From positions 1-64,000 of the forward strand of contig JAPDOI010001711.1 in the NCBI GenBank assembly GCA_029168955.1: a stretch of DNA of 64,000 nt. Direction: 5' to 3'. This document shows, one piece after another, positions 24,590-36,240 of this stretch. The notes below the pieces were generated by a model that was not told the DNA's origin, searched no databases, and saw nothing but the letters and a program-made list of their open reading frames with translations. Source of the stretch: Aplectana chamaeleonis (Eukaryota > Nematoda > Chromadorea > Rhabditida > Cosmocercidae). Made by a program: the position numbers and the translations under genes. Numbering within the stretch: position 1 is the first letter of the stretch; each line of letters opens with the position of its first letter.

Positions 24590-26800
24590 CAATCCGTCCA
24601 ACGCGGCCAAAAACAACCACTGGTAAGGTTGCGTATACTCATTAACTAGGGAATGAAAACTGGACAATCTGGCCGTTTGTAACGGAATTCATACTCATCC
24701 ATATATGTGCAATGAAGTTTGTGAATCCAAGTTTGCTTCTGCTTAACAGCTCTTCCAAGTGAGTGACGGAGAAGGTAAATGCTCAAGACGGTCGTTCTCT
24801 CGGAACACACAATAATCTTTCCAAAATCTGGAAACGGACCTTATAATTGTGCTAAGCGCCCAAAATAACCCTCATCACCCTCGTTAGCTGAGCGTGTACT
24901 TATATCCAATGGGTGATTTTGAAACCGTTTAACAGATCTGTTCCAGATTTGATTCAACATTTACTCAAAAGGACGCTATTTCGGGTTCCGATCATGAATC
25001 TGAGATTCATTTGTCGAGTTGCCAGAGTTTTCGACTTGCCAGAGGAGCAAAGTTCTGCGAGCAAAACGCAACTTCTGGGCCAGTAGCAATCCCCTCAATG
25101 TGGTGACTTTAAAGAGGCAGCCAACCTGAGGTCGGTGACGCCTAGATGCTTCCCAAAGTTGTCACCTTAGAACGAGAGATATTCCGAAGAGTAGCGTTGA
25201 ATCAAAACTCTCACTTGTCGACGTATTTGAACCAGCACAACCTACGGGACGGATGCCCAACACAGCGCCTTGGACCACTAGGCCACATCTTTATGTGTAA
25301 GAACTCTTTCTGTTTTCCTACATGCACTTCCTCCACAGTTCTTCGTATTCATTGTAACTTTGATCAAACTAGCACTAGTAAATATGGGTTTCGGGAGCGT
25401 GCAAGTGTGTCTATCTTTCAGATTTAACAAGTTTTCAACCTTGGATGATAGGACTTCGGATTTTTTCCGCGAAAATCATCAAAGCGAGAGAATTTAATAT
25501 AGATTTGAAAAGAACGATTTTAAAAATTTCTTGTTTGATGACCACTTACCACTGAAACCACGACACAATACTTTGTAGTATGATTGTTGAGAAGCCAACC
25601 ACGTGTTTATTTTACAAGGTGAACCAAAAAGTTCAAAGGATTTTTTTAAATCATGGACTATTTTTTCCTTAGTCTGTTTCACGCTTCGCAGTTAACGTAG
25701 AAGGAAGTGGAACTTGAAGTGAAAGAGGAAAACGAAGTTCAGATAGAAGCCGCACTTAGATGAACTATTATACAGCGTTTAGTAACTAGTACAAGGGAAT
25801 CACATAAGTTTCATGCCTTTTCTGAGGAACGAAACCGTTTTTCAGCCATATTTCTCAGAGAGCTTTCTAAGCAAATCTGATTTTATTTGTGGTGAGCGAT
25901 TATGGAAAAAACTGAAAATGGTTGAGTATGGCCACAATTTTAGGAGTTCGAACCTGATTTTAGAATAGGAGTAAAGCACGTGCAATCTATAAATGAGACG
26001 TATTCATGACAGCTACGTACTATTTGACGTTAATCTCCCACTAATCTTTGCCAGAAATCATTGAAACATCAATAAAACCTTGAAACGTTTTGCCTGTCAT
26101 TCCTATCAGCTGGCAGCAGAGCTGGATGCCTGCCAGCCTGCGGGTGCAATTTTTCCTTGCCCTCCTAGACAACGAGATAGGCCGCCGTGCTGTGCTAGGG
26201 TGATAGGTGGACAGCGGACTGGTCGGGTCGCAAGCGCTCCACTGCCGTTGCTTGGAGCGCACTTGTTTCAAAAAGTCACCGCCATTGGACGTGCTTGACC
26301 CCATGACCGCGGTCTCGACCCAGCTCTTCTTCGCTCCGCGCGCTATTTCTCTTTCCTCTGCGCCGGTGAGCGAAGTCACCACCCGTTTCTTGCAGTCAGC
26401 CACCTCACAGAAGAATGCTCACTGCTCCCAGGTGGCTGACTGCAATGGTCATTAACTTGAGCGCCGCCTGTGCATTTCTATGCCGACCGGTCCATATTAA
26501 TAGACGAGACGTGATTGACACAGTCACCACGCAGTGACAGCCGATAGCTGCCACCTTCCGGGGGGATTGCTACTGGCCCTGACGATTTTCGGAGTATTAC
26601 GATAGACGTGGGTAGAAAGTTTTTTTTCGGGGATATTTGAAACAGGTAACGGAGCCACCGATTTAAGGTTGGTCCGCCCCCCCCTCGTAGATTGGACGAT
26701 TTGATCGGTCTCCCCCTGCGAGGAAATCTGCTAGTTATGGGCAATTTTTTGAAATTAGGTCGAAACAGCGAGAAATTGACTAGGGCCATATAATCTATCA
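24590..26800. other. no gene assigned
   Basis: A 120-codon minus frame (26041-26403) in a GC-rich patch and a second 120-codon minus frame (26478-26840) have no motif I recognise, overlap plus frames, and lack visible exon boundaries. 24660-26030 is AT-rich with only short frames. Confidence 0.3.
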
Positions 26801-26814
26801 TTTCAACAACACTA

Positions 26815-26919
26815 CAAGCCCTATTGGCCGAACGGTCCAAAGCGGCGACCTACCACCCTGAGGCTCCCGGGTTTGATCCCGTCTGCTGGCGAAATTTCTG
26901 CAATGAGGTTTTCAAAGTC
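26815..26919 (+). mobile_element. short tRNA-derived SINE with 11-bp target-site duplication
   Basis: An A-box-like TGGCCGAACGG (26825-26835) and B-box GGGTTTGATCCC (about 26868-26880) lie at tRNA-like spacing. The arms of a tRNA do not pair, so this is tRNA-derived rather than a tRNA gene. The 105-base body is bounded by CAACAACACTA at 26804-26814 and again at 26920-26930, a perfect duplication. There is no poly-A tail; the 3' end reads GGTTTTCAAAGTC, so a non-poly(A) LINE partner is likely. Confidence 0.75.
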
Positions 26920-28740
26920 CAACAACACTAGCTTTCATAGGGAAGAAGAAGAGGCCTACGGAAGATCAAAACACGGAAACGAATTTTATAATAAAAAATA
27001 ATTCCGTATGAGTGGATTTGGCTTTATTTGTGCAGGCCAACTTACTGGGAAATGTGTTTAATCCTGTGGCGACTTGAACCTCTCGCTTTGTATCTTATTT
27101 ACTTCCCCGGCTTTTACACGATTGTCGATTTCACGGCAGAGTACGTCGATGACTATCCCGGTTAGCTCGACAGCCCGATTGCAACGCTTTCCCTTGTAGA
27201 AATCGGCAAATGCAAGGATGTTGTATCTAGCAATTATGTTAGTTTTATGTCTTGCTTCTATTGTAATAGGAATATCTATTTCGCCTTGTTCCTCGAAAAT
27301 TGGTATTGGTGTTGATTCTTCTTGCCGTGTACTCTATTCGAAGCAGGGATGAGCGGAATTCCACATTCCGATTTCAGATTTCCGATTTCCGCAGGTTTTT
27401 AGGCCTTGGAATTCCGCTTTTCGATTTCCGAAAAATGGGTGCGGAAATCAGAACAAAATGCGAAAATGATCCTGACCTGCATACACTGACAGAATTTGAC
27501 GAGTTGAAACTTGTCAACTTCTATCAAAACCTGTTAGCTTTTCAACTCAATTTTATGGGCTCCAGGGATATGCGTAATTGGAACTTTGTAATTTTTTAGT
27601 CATTCAAAGAGCAAAAACCCTTGTTAGTCGTTAGTCGTAATCGTTATTCCTTAGAAAACCAGACTTTGACAATTGGCACTGCTAAAAGCGAAAAAAGCAA
27701 TAGAGAGTGTATAGAGAACAAAGTTTGAACCATAGATATACATTATGGTATGTTTACACAAGGTGCTGAGTTGATCGCAAAACGCTTGGCTTCCGGCGAG
27801 GTTGAACCAGCATATTACCTTGCCCTTGCAGTTACGGCAAAAAACACCCAAAAATCTTCTTATATACACGCATGATTCACAGCCTCATAAGAGCTCACTA
27901 TCCAGGAGTGTGCGTCTTTCGGGTTTCGTCCTTCTGGCGAGAGTATTCATTGTCGAGAAAGATCGAGAAAATTGAGGCTTTACGACTTTTTTGCTTCAGA
28001 TAACATGAGATCAAGCGAATGATGATCGTGACCTGCCGCCAGTGCATACGAAAAAACGTCTTATGTAGTGATTGCTTCGCTTCACCGGATGTAGGTGCAG
28101 TGCAGGAGACCTGTTAACACTTTGATCCGTTATAGACTGACTCAAACAACACGCCGCTGAACGCCTAACTAGAACGCCTGCGTCTTCAGCGAGATAGTTA
28201 CCGTGGAGCCGAGAATTCAAAGTTCTGTCGCCCGCAGTAGTGACTGTCGCGATCGAGCAGCTATTTTATAGCCGGGCAACCAGCCGCTTATAAGAAATCG
28301 CGAATCCTAAAGACTTGGGCAACGAGCCTCTCTGAATTTTCTTGACTGAACGTGAAGCACAAACTCTCCGCACCCGACGCGCCGTGTAACCAGTGCGCCG
28401 AGCGCCATCTGGAGCCTTCAGCGGCTGGAGCAGAGGCAAGTACAGCAAACTGGGTAATTGAACCAACGGAATCGCCAACATCTGGGTCGTGTTTGAAGAG
28501 TGCTTACTCCTGGAAATGGGCGTCTTTGGCGTCGAGCCCCATTTTTGATGCGATTTTCGAACGCGTTGGGCACTATGTATCTGACCCTTCCCCTCGCGAT
28601 ATGCAAGCTCTCGTGTCAGGAGGGCAAGCACATGCTTATCGCGTGTTTCAAGGAAAAATGGGCGGATCAGCGTGAGCGTCGAGCTCCTTTTTGTCTGAGG
28701 ATAAGGTTAGCGACCGGTCCGTGATTGCTGCAACCCTTTG

Positions 28741-28854
28741 GCCGGAGTCATACGCTTCGCGGCCATCGAGACAATGCATATCAGGCATATCGACTTTCGG
28801 TCGATGTTGATGGTAAAGACTGCGTTGCTCGTCGCTAGAAGTATGATCCGGGCC
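28741..28854. mobile_element. small palindromic MITE (family with 43298-43405 and 52296-52413)
   Basis: Ends GGCCGGAGTCATAC and GTATGATCCGGGCC are inverted. The centre holds CATATCGACTTTCGGTCGATG, an inverted form of the hairpin ATATCGACCGAAAATCGAT found in the centre of the other two copies. About 114 bases; nested inside the hAT element. Confidence 0.75.
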
Positions 28855-29639
28855 TTTGCATTGACATGGCGCATCACACACGAGAGCTGATGCGTGCCTC
28901 AGACATCTGTAACCAATAATTGTCGTCTCTGCAGAAATTGTTACAATCGAATGACTGATTCAAATTCTGTTTTCGAATATTGTAGAACTCATGTTCGCAT
29001 ATACCTGTGGACGAATTTCCAAGGTACATTTCTAAATAAGTATTTTTGAGTTCTTGAATACCATTGCGTAGAATGTTCTTAGAATGGCTCCGCGGCTTGT
29101 AGTTTGAAAAACTTGTTTCGATTCGGAAACGGGTTCCGGTTTTTCTTTATCAGCTGTAAAGTTTTTCAGGAATCGCCATCAGAACAATTAGGGGTTTTCT
29201 GCAACAACGGCTAAATCTCGCCATTTGAGGGTTAAAACGCTTTTGCTTAGCACCGGAGCGATTCCTCGCCTAACATCGCGCGACGTCATCTTGGGGCCAT
29301 AATATTTATATCCAAGACGTTAGAAGTCGTTTATTTAGAAATGGTAGTGACCGTAGGTTATTAATATCCTGGGCCACCTATGTATATAGGTATCTTGAGC
29401 AACCAGCGGCGAAATATTTGTCAAAAATGGTGCGAACCCCCCACAAGGGAGCGATGATAGTGAATAATCGCTCCCTATGGAATTGTACCATTGTTTCAAC
29501 CAGTGAACGAATTTTCGAATAGTTCACGAAATTTTCTAAAATTGTTAGTCGTTAGCCTTTCGACGTAACCCCAAAAAAGCCTGCGGGTCATTTAAGTCGA
29601 TAATAGTAAGTCGCAATTGTGCACATCCCTGGAGCGATC

Positions 29640-29765
29640 CTCACGAGATCATAAATCTGATTAATAACGGTTTAGTGGTAAGTATGGATAAATATCTGGG
29701 AAATGATGGTTTGGTGCTTTTAGACCCGAGGTTCAAGGATACATTTTTCGATGCCAGCAGAAACT
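29640..29765 (+). pseudogene. hAT transposase remnant inside the hAT element
   Basis: The plus frame around 29675 reads ...YLGNDGLVLLDPRFKDTFF, matching the conserved DPRFK motif region of hAT transposases. The reading frame then runs directly into the TTCCG-repeat end. Only this fragment of the protein remains. It links the terminal repeats to the hAT superfamily independently of the TSD. Confidence 0.75.
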
Positions 29766-29977
29766 TTGTTCCGTTTTCCGATTCCGAATTCCGATTTCCG
29801 CAAATTTTGGGCTTCGGAATTCCACTTTCCGACTTCCGAAATTTCGAATCATGTTCCGATTTTCAAAATTTTAATTTTCTTTCGATTTCCGATTTTTGAT
29901 TTCCAAGATTTTAATTTTGTTTCGATTTCCGTTTTCCGAAATTCTGAATTTTCATTCCGCTCATCCCTGATTCGAAG

Positions 29978-30430
29978 TAATTGCTGACTTTTCCCATCAG
30001 AAGAATCGTCAATAAACTTCTACATGAATACCTCTAACAACGTTTGTTTCAAAAACAGCATCGCAAATTCTTCTGCACCAAAGGAGACTGTACCACAGGA
30101 TTTTCTGGATGGATGTCTATGAGCTACGGTAGCTATAAATTATATTATACTAACCGTAACCTACCGAAAGCGCCTGATAAACGCTAAACGAACTTCATAT
30201 TCGTTACGGTAGTTTGATAGTAATAATCCTACAGAGCTCTTTACTTTTTAATTCATAACTTTTTTCTTCACCACTGCTCGGGCAGCTAGATTGGGATTTT
30301 TAAGATTACCCGGGAGGTAGTCGATCAGAAAACCATGGCCTTATGGGTGGTTCTGGCGACCAGTTCTGGTCATTCCCTTGTTATATTCATGATCGGAACC
30401 GAGAATAGGCCCTCCTGAGAGAATTTTTGA
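29978..30430. other. no gene; AT-rich
   Basis: A short inverted pair, CTACGGTAGC near 30122 and TACGGTAGTTTG near 30206, surrounds AT-rich sequence. Nothing coding is seen. Confidence 0.3.
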
Positions 30431-30645
30431 ATCAAATTTGGAGCATGAAAAAACGATATCACTCAATCGCTGCGGTGGGGCGCTTCTGAAGGAATCGATT
30501 GTTTCGATGAGCAGAGCGGCAGCCCGTTGAGTGAAATGGGATGAGATGTCCATCCGAGATCGGTTGAAACCCTTGTTTTTGACCACAATCCGGAAATTTT
30601 CAGCAATTATGCATACCGCCGCGATGACATCGGGAGATATGCATA

Positions 30646-31332
30646 TAGTCTACAGCAGTGGAAGTAGGACCTGGGTTGCGTTCCAAGAACGTTCCCAACA
30701 CGCTGTGGGAGTCAAACAACCTCTCCATGGACAAATTTGCTTTCCATGGATGCGAATTATAACTGAAAATCGCTCCCACGTGGCCGTGGATTCGTTTCCA
30801 TGGACGCGTTTTGCCATGGGAATGTTCTTGGAACGCACTCCTGGGGCGCGTTCCAAGAACATTCCTATGGCAACAGTTTTCCATGGAAACGTAGGCAACG
30901 GCTACGTGGAAGCAATTAGCACTTACAATTCGTGGCCATGCGAAACAAGTTCGGCCATGGAAAGGCTATTCGCCCTCCCGCGGCATCATGGAAACATTCT
31001 TGGATCGCATCCCTGGTGTTGCGTACTCTTCCTAACATACTGCAGTCTGATTGTGTTATCACTCATTTTTTAGAAGTAACTGAGATTGGTCGGTGAGTTT
31101 TTGTTTCCACTATCACATTATCACCTGTTTTCATTGCTTCCACATATGTAAGGTGCGTCCGAATGAGAACGGCTGCCCATGCGGCCGGCGTGCTTGGCTG
31201 GCGGCCGTCGCATTACAGACACACCGATTTATCACAGCTGTTTCGAAAAAATGAGTGATACAACTAACAAACTACCGTATGTTAGGACGAGTCCGCAACC
31301 TCACCAGGTCCTACTTCCATTGCCGCAGACTA
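30646..31332. mobile_element. 687-bp insertion with ~29-bp terminal inverted repeats, absent from the right arm
   Basis: The left end TAGTCTACAGCAGTGGAAG, continuing TAGGACCTGG, is inverted at the right end (CCAGGTCC...CCGCAGACTA). The right palindrome arm reads straight through at the equivalent place (near 39397), which defines the insertion. The interior has repeated CATGGAAACG/CGTTCCAAGAAC-type palindromic motifs and, at about 31153-31205, a stretch resembling the end of the MITE at 48108-48341. The target duplication is not clear. Confidence 0.8.
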
Positions 31333-31739
31333 AACTTGCTCTGCTTTGGGCAACGTTTGCAATAAAATCGCGATGATATGCATAACCGCTAAAATTTCGG
31401 CGATGTGTTCAAAATTTGGGATCTCAACCATTCTCGGATGAATATCTTATCACACTTCACTTTACGAACTGCCTTTTTGCTCAGCAAAACTGCCTCCAAA
31501 GCGAAGTATCGCCGCGATTGATCGATACCGCTGTTTTTCACGCATCGCCGCGACCGAGGTGTGATCCCTGCCGTACAGGAAACGGTGCGGTAATTCCGCG
31601 GCAACTTATTGTCTCTGCCCTGAGCGATTACAATGCGCCCAATGCCGCCTGCTCTGACCAGAAAGTGAAATCGATCCCTGCTCCCACCACCGCCCACTCC
31701 CTCCTACTCAGAAAAATGAAAACAAGTTAACTGGAACAT

Positions 31740-32290
31740 AAAAGTCCGAAAACAAATTATTTGTCACATATCTAAGCCGATGTAAGTTACTAGGGACTTA
31801 TCTCAGGTCATTTAAGTTACATGCAGCATATCGACGGGTCCACTGCGCCTCCGATATGTTACATGTGATCTAAATGGCACCAGATAAGTCATAAGTAACA
31901 TAAGTCATAAGAAGGCATTAACAAAGGGAATATACGACGCACTCTCGTGGTCAGGCTCAGGACATGCTTTTGCTGTCGGTTCAATCGCGAAGTTTGAGGT
32001 ACTTGACCCTACACTATGTAACACGAAAGGCCCCGCGAAGCGTTTTCGTCTTGACGCGCGGCTCGAGACGCGTGCGGACGCGTTCTTTGCGTCGCGCGTT
32101 GTCCGCGTCGCGTGATGGCCACCCATGGTGAATGTATAAACGTAGGTTACATGGAATATAAGTGTGACTTACGTGTGATAAAAATTTAGATTACATGTAA
32201 AATAAATGTATGTTACGTGAGTGTAAATGTAAGTCACTTGAGACATTCAAGTTAGTTACATTTATATTACAGGTAATTTGGAGAAAACCT
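31740..32290. repeat. AAGTTAC-rich foldback sequence within the left arm
   Basis: Repeated (A)AGTTAC/GTAACTT units in both orientations, with CTTGAGACATTCAAG at about 32237-32251. This also ends the palindrome at 47304-47484, so the two share a family. An SL1-like stretch lies at 31978-31999. Confidence 0.55.
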
Positions 32291-32762
32291 AAATATGCAG
32301 CAGCGACCCCATACGTGTTCCATCACACTGTTCTGTCAGTGGAGGTGTTCCGCGAATTCTATCATGTATCAACGCGCCAATTTCTCGAGTTTTCAGCGCA
32401 ATAGACGTCATGGATAAACTATCGCTGCTGCCTGTTTAGGAGGGCCCGGTAATTTGTTTTCTTTTTTCTGAGTAGCGGTTGATTCACCCTGCGTCTCTGC
32501 CAATTCCTCTGTTTCTCTGCCGCCCACGGGCTGGTGTATGGGCTCTGTGGGCTCTAGGATGGTCCACTCGGTGGAAACGGAGCACATGATCCCGGTCTCA
32601 ATGCGGATCGTAGCCATCTGTTACAGGTGTGCACAAGATGCTCATCGATTTCGCCACACGCAGCCGATAAGAATTGGTTAGGCCGTGACAGCTGTATTTG
32701 TTTTCTACACACATTAGTATGCTTTTAATTGCTTTGCGAAGTGTGATGATGAAGAAATGTGA

Positions 32763-34533
32763 TCAACAGAATCCACATGTCTTCCCGCAATGTATGCCCA
32801 TCGTCATCTTGTTCCACCAGCCCTCGCACAAGCCCTCAGCTTTCTTTTCTTGGCACACTTTCGTTGGAAGCAAATCTGCGCATGGCTGAAACAGAGATAG
32901 TCGAATGGCATCTTCATCACCTCACATAAGCCACAATAGCCCCTTTTAACACCTATTCTGGAACTTCGCAATCTTGGTAGAGCCTGCTCTTCAAAAGAAA
33001 ACATCCTTACGTAATGACAGACAGTTGTAAGGCCAGTGCGATGATCTAACGAAAATCCTAGAGTCCTTGAAGGCCTGCCACAATACGGCTTGTAAGATTT
33101 GTTCAGAAAGTACGTGAGGAGACGTTTTCGCATACCTTTTCAATAACTTCCTAGATAATTGAAAAATTTTCCAATTTTTTTCGCTTAAGGTCTAACCTTA
33201 GCACCCATAACACCATTGGATGGCCCATTTCACTAAGATCTGAAAAAATTCTTCGCATTCGAAGGAGAATGACTTAGGGATTTTTAATGATCCAACCCTA
33301 CGGGCCGTATAGTAAACAACCATAAATATCCGAAACACAGGAAACGGAACCCCATGGTGCCCCAAAGGACAAAACCAATTTTGTTCCAAACTTTGCCCAT
33401 GGTCCGAACATGAAAATGAGATCCGTTTTTGATTTTCTGAGCGACTACGGTGAGCGAGGTATCATTATACCTGCCGTAAGGCAAAGTCAGTTGGCCCAAA
33501 ACTTGGAATTTGTCCTTGTGTTTGTATTCAGTATCAGTTTCAACTCCTATGAACTCATCAAAAGGTTTGGATTCCCAGAGATTGAGACGAACCTGCGCGA
33601 TGACTGGCCACGGCTATGCTTCGCTAGGGCTGCGACTGCCCCAGGTCGAGCAAGTCGCTTTTCGATCGATAGCTGCGCGTTGCTGATTGCAAGAAGCTTT
33701 GTGAGGACTATCATTAGCCACCAATGTGTATCAATCCTTGTGTAGTAAACCATCTATTTACACTACATTGCGGCACAGGCCTGCAAGAGGCAGCCTTGTT
33801 GGCGCAACCACGTGTTCTGATCGACACCCCAACAAGAAGGTTTTACTGCGCTAGAAAATGTTCAAATAAGAGTCACGATGTGACTCCGTAAGGATAGCTT
33901 TTACAATTTTACACCCTGAAATTGCTACTGATACCAGAGGCAGGCCCCGCTAACCTCCAAGGGTTCACCTCTTCCCGACTTCTCGCTTATTACTCTATTC
34001 AGTCATTAAAACTTCGGTATGGAGGGTAAATTGTGACAGTAAACCCGAATATAAGGCCCGTTTCTGGTGTATTGGCTTTTTGAGGAAGGTTACATGAGGC
34101 GCGATATCATTTTAGTTCTGCAACCAATAGTTTCGGGCCTATGACTTTCTCAAATACATATATGATTAGGCCGGAGTAACTAACAGTTTTCACTACTCGT
34201 AGCATGAGCATTCTCGTAATGTGACATCGGCATGGATCCTAATGAGACTTTGCGCTCCCCAATGGAGGTTGGGGTAAACTCGGTGCACCTATGTCACAGC
34301 ATATGGCACCGAGTCTGCGCCAACCTTCATTAGTGAAGGCAAAGTCTCATCAGGATCCATGCCAAAGTTATTTCACTTTTCTCAACTCGCGAAACGATCA
34401 ATGATTTTCCTATTGAGCGCATGCGTGATGTTCCATTCCTTCAGAAATAAAAAGACTTACATACCCTGCGCATTTCGGCCTCTTGAATGAAGGCGTTGAG
34501 GAGAAGAAGGACGCAGAAGACGTGGAGGATCAT
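32763..34533 (-). CDS. putative secreted ShKT-domain peptide, left palindrome arm
   Basis: Exon 1 (34465-34533) encodes a 23-residue signal peptide with CVLLLLNAF and ends before GTATGTAAG, a strong donor; a TATAAAAG box lies at 34581-34588. The last exon (32763-32885, after a TTTCAG acceptor) encodes 40 residues with cysteines at C-x8-C-x8-C-x12-C-x3-C-x2-C and a stop right after the sixth, with the TCGFC ending typical of ShKT. One or two short middle exons probably lie at 32920-33110, where the frame is open and a GTAAGG donor is conserved with the paralogue at 17430, but I could not fix their boundaries. This is the best-preserved copy of the four. Confidence 0.65.
34229..34363. mobile_element. 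small palindromic MITE in the left arm
   Basis: GGCATGGATCCTAATGAGAC at 34229 is inverted at GTCTCATCAGGATCCATGCC (34363), with AACTCGGTGCACC and GGCACCGAGT forming the inner stem. The right arm carries the same element at about 36411-36519, lacking about 25 bases of one end. It shares the CTCGGTGCAC core with 54291-54440. Confidence 0.8.
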
Positions 34534-34580
34534 GACCGTTCCGGATTTCACCTGAAGTGAGGGGTCGGTTCCTTCAGTGC

Positions 34581-34588
34581 CTTTTATA
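34581..34588 (-). promoter_or_regulatory. TATA box of the left-arm ShKT gene
   Basis: Reverse complement TATAAAAG lies 48 bases upstream of the ATG at 34533. The same box sits at the same distance in the right-arm copy, and similar boxes precede the other two copies. Confidence 0.65.
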
Positions 34589-34835
34589 CGCTCACCGGCC
34601 AGGTGTTTATTATTTCGCTCTCTTTGTTCGACAATGTACTAACAAGGAACTGCAGATAAACTGTAAACTATAATTATGCCCAATGTGGCTCCGACAGATA
34701 TTGATATTCTATGATTGGCCTCAACTATTTCTCCCGAAACTGAATCTGAAAGACGATTGTTTACATCAAAACTGCTGCGTCTCCGAGAGGCATGTATGAA
34801 AGAAGAGTGTGTTAAGGACAAAGTTGTCGCCCTAA

Positions 34836-35938
34836 AGGCATCGTCCACGATGAACTTCGATTCAGAATTTTTCCGCATATGCACATTCAATGAACAATTC
34901 ACTGGCCATGACTCGAAGTGTCGCGGTTGCACCAGGATTGTCACGACGTCAAACTGGAGCCTGGCCCATACATGGCTGGGCCGTGCCACAACCTAGCTGC
35001 GCATCGGCGGTGTGCGCGCCTCTGGTAACACCTGACCTCGGAAGATCAGTCGTACCTCCTGACAGTACAGCTTAGCCTCGTCAAAGGTTCACGCGTCTTG
35101 CCGCCCTGGTAGGCCGACCAGAGTAGCTAACCTAGCCCAGGCAAGGGACTGCCACGCCATCACCCCGTGACGGCTCTCTACACCATCTCAGAAAAATCAG
35201 TCGCAGGATGGGGCGCGCAAATCCAGCAAGTAAGCTCGGGATCAGCTGTAGTCCGGCAGAAGTGGGCGGATCGGGAACGGAGCCTGGCAGCAGAAAGGGC
35301 CGGAGCTGCCGCTTGCTGCTGCATTGGTGCAGTTGCACCAATCGTGAAAGCAACAGCTGATTCAGGATCACAGCAGCAGCTCTTCTCGACGCATAACAGC
35401 AACTTGGGAACAGGAAATCGAGGAATATTTTGCACCATTGGTTGGGCCCGTCTGAGGATGTTGGGAGAGTTTCTTGGGTAACTAACGCTCAATTGTGAAT
35501 ACATATGTAGAAGGAGGAATGTGTCGAATTCCGTCAAAAGAGGCCGACCTTTCCGTCAGTCAACTGGCACAATTTGCCGCCAACAATCGCATAAGTAAAT
35601 GGTCAATAAGTGAAATAGTACAAATGAGTAGATGCTGTTGAAATGTATTGTAAGACTACGTGAAGAATGCGATTTCGACATATACTGGTTCACCTTTCCT
35701 TCCCCATAAGTCTCCTGAAAGAAGGATTAACATCATCTGATCGAGAGATCGTAGGTCAACACAGCGATTCGTAGCGATCGACTCTTCCTCTCTCAAAAGT
35801 CGATTGTGGAAATTTTGGTCTAGAAAACAATTTTCAATGGGGTTTTCGCTGTTTTTCCAATACAGCTGTTATATAGGGTGCTAGAACTTCTATCATATGC
35901 GGAAAGTTTGGAATTGATATTCATGGTGGACGATGCCT
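34836..35938. mobile_element. TTAA-type element occupying the palindrome axis
   Basis: Ends AGGCATCGTCCACGATGAA (34836) and its inverse ending at 35938 are imperfect inverted repeats of about 50 bases, ending near CATATG (34888 and 35894). They are flanked by CTAA (34832-34835, a one-base change) and TTAA (35939-35942). The roughly 1-kb interior is not palindromic and has a plus frame at 35167-35481 (VVRQKWADRERSLAAERAG region) that resembles retroelement leader or gag-like sequence but is not identified. Confidence 0.8.
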
Positions 35939-36185
35939 TTAAGGCGACAACTTTGTCCTAAACACACTGTTCTTTCATACGTGCCTCTCGGAGATGCACC
36001 AGTTCTCAGGTAATTAATCGTCTTTCAAATTGAGTTTTGGGAGAGATACTTGAGGCCAATCATAGAATATCCATATCTGTCGGAACCACATTGGGCATAA
36101 TTATAGTTTACAGTTTATCTGCAGTTCCTTGTTAGTACATTGTCGAACAAAGAGAGCGAATTAATAAACTCCTGGCCGGTGAGCG

Positions 36186-36193
36186 TATAAAAG
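36186..36193 (+). promoter_or_regulatory. TATA box of the right-arm ShKT copy
   Basis: TATAAAAG lies 48 bases before the ATG at 36241 (box end to start codon), as in the left arm. Confidence 0.65.
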
Positions 36194-36240
36194 GCACTGA
36201 AGGAACCGACCCCTCACTTCAGGTGAAATCCGGAACGGTC

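Larger units (their letters stand above)
27344..29969. mobile_element. hAT element, 2626 bp, with perfect 8-bp TSD
   Basis: Terminal inverted repeats CAGGGATGAGCGGAAT (27344) and ATTCCGCTCATCCCTG (29969) are perfect over 16 bases and continue inward as TTCCGATTTCCG repeats. They are flanked by ATTCGAAG at 27336-27343 and 29970-29977. Eight-base duplications and CAGGG termini are characteristic of hAT transposons. Inside, a residual transposase segment with LLDPRFKD lies at 29675-29760; otherwise the interior holds other repeats, including the small MITE at 28741-28854. It is non-autonomous in its present form. Confidence 0.93.
30430..34835 (+). repeat. left arm of a ~9.2-kb imperfect palindrome
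   Basis: Read in reverse complement, this arm matches 35939-39660 in the same order, with many substitutions, small indels, and one 687-bp insertion at 30646-31332 that the right arm lacks. Landmarks present in both arms include the ShKT exons, TATA boxes, the SL1-like segment at 31978-31999, the (A)AGTTAC-rich block at 31750-32290, and the GCGCGTTGTCCGCGTCGCG block at 32093. The arm boundary at the axis is abrupt, at the TTAA-type element. Confidence 0.9.

Noticed and set aside
26822..26892. tRNA gene
   Set aside because: A and B boxes are present but acceptor and anticodon stems do not pair, and an 11-bp TSD shows it is a retroposed SINE.
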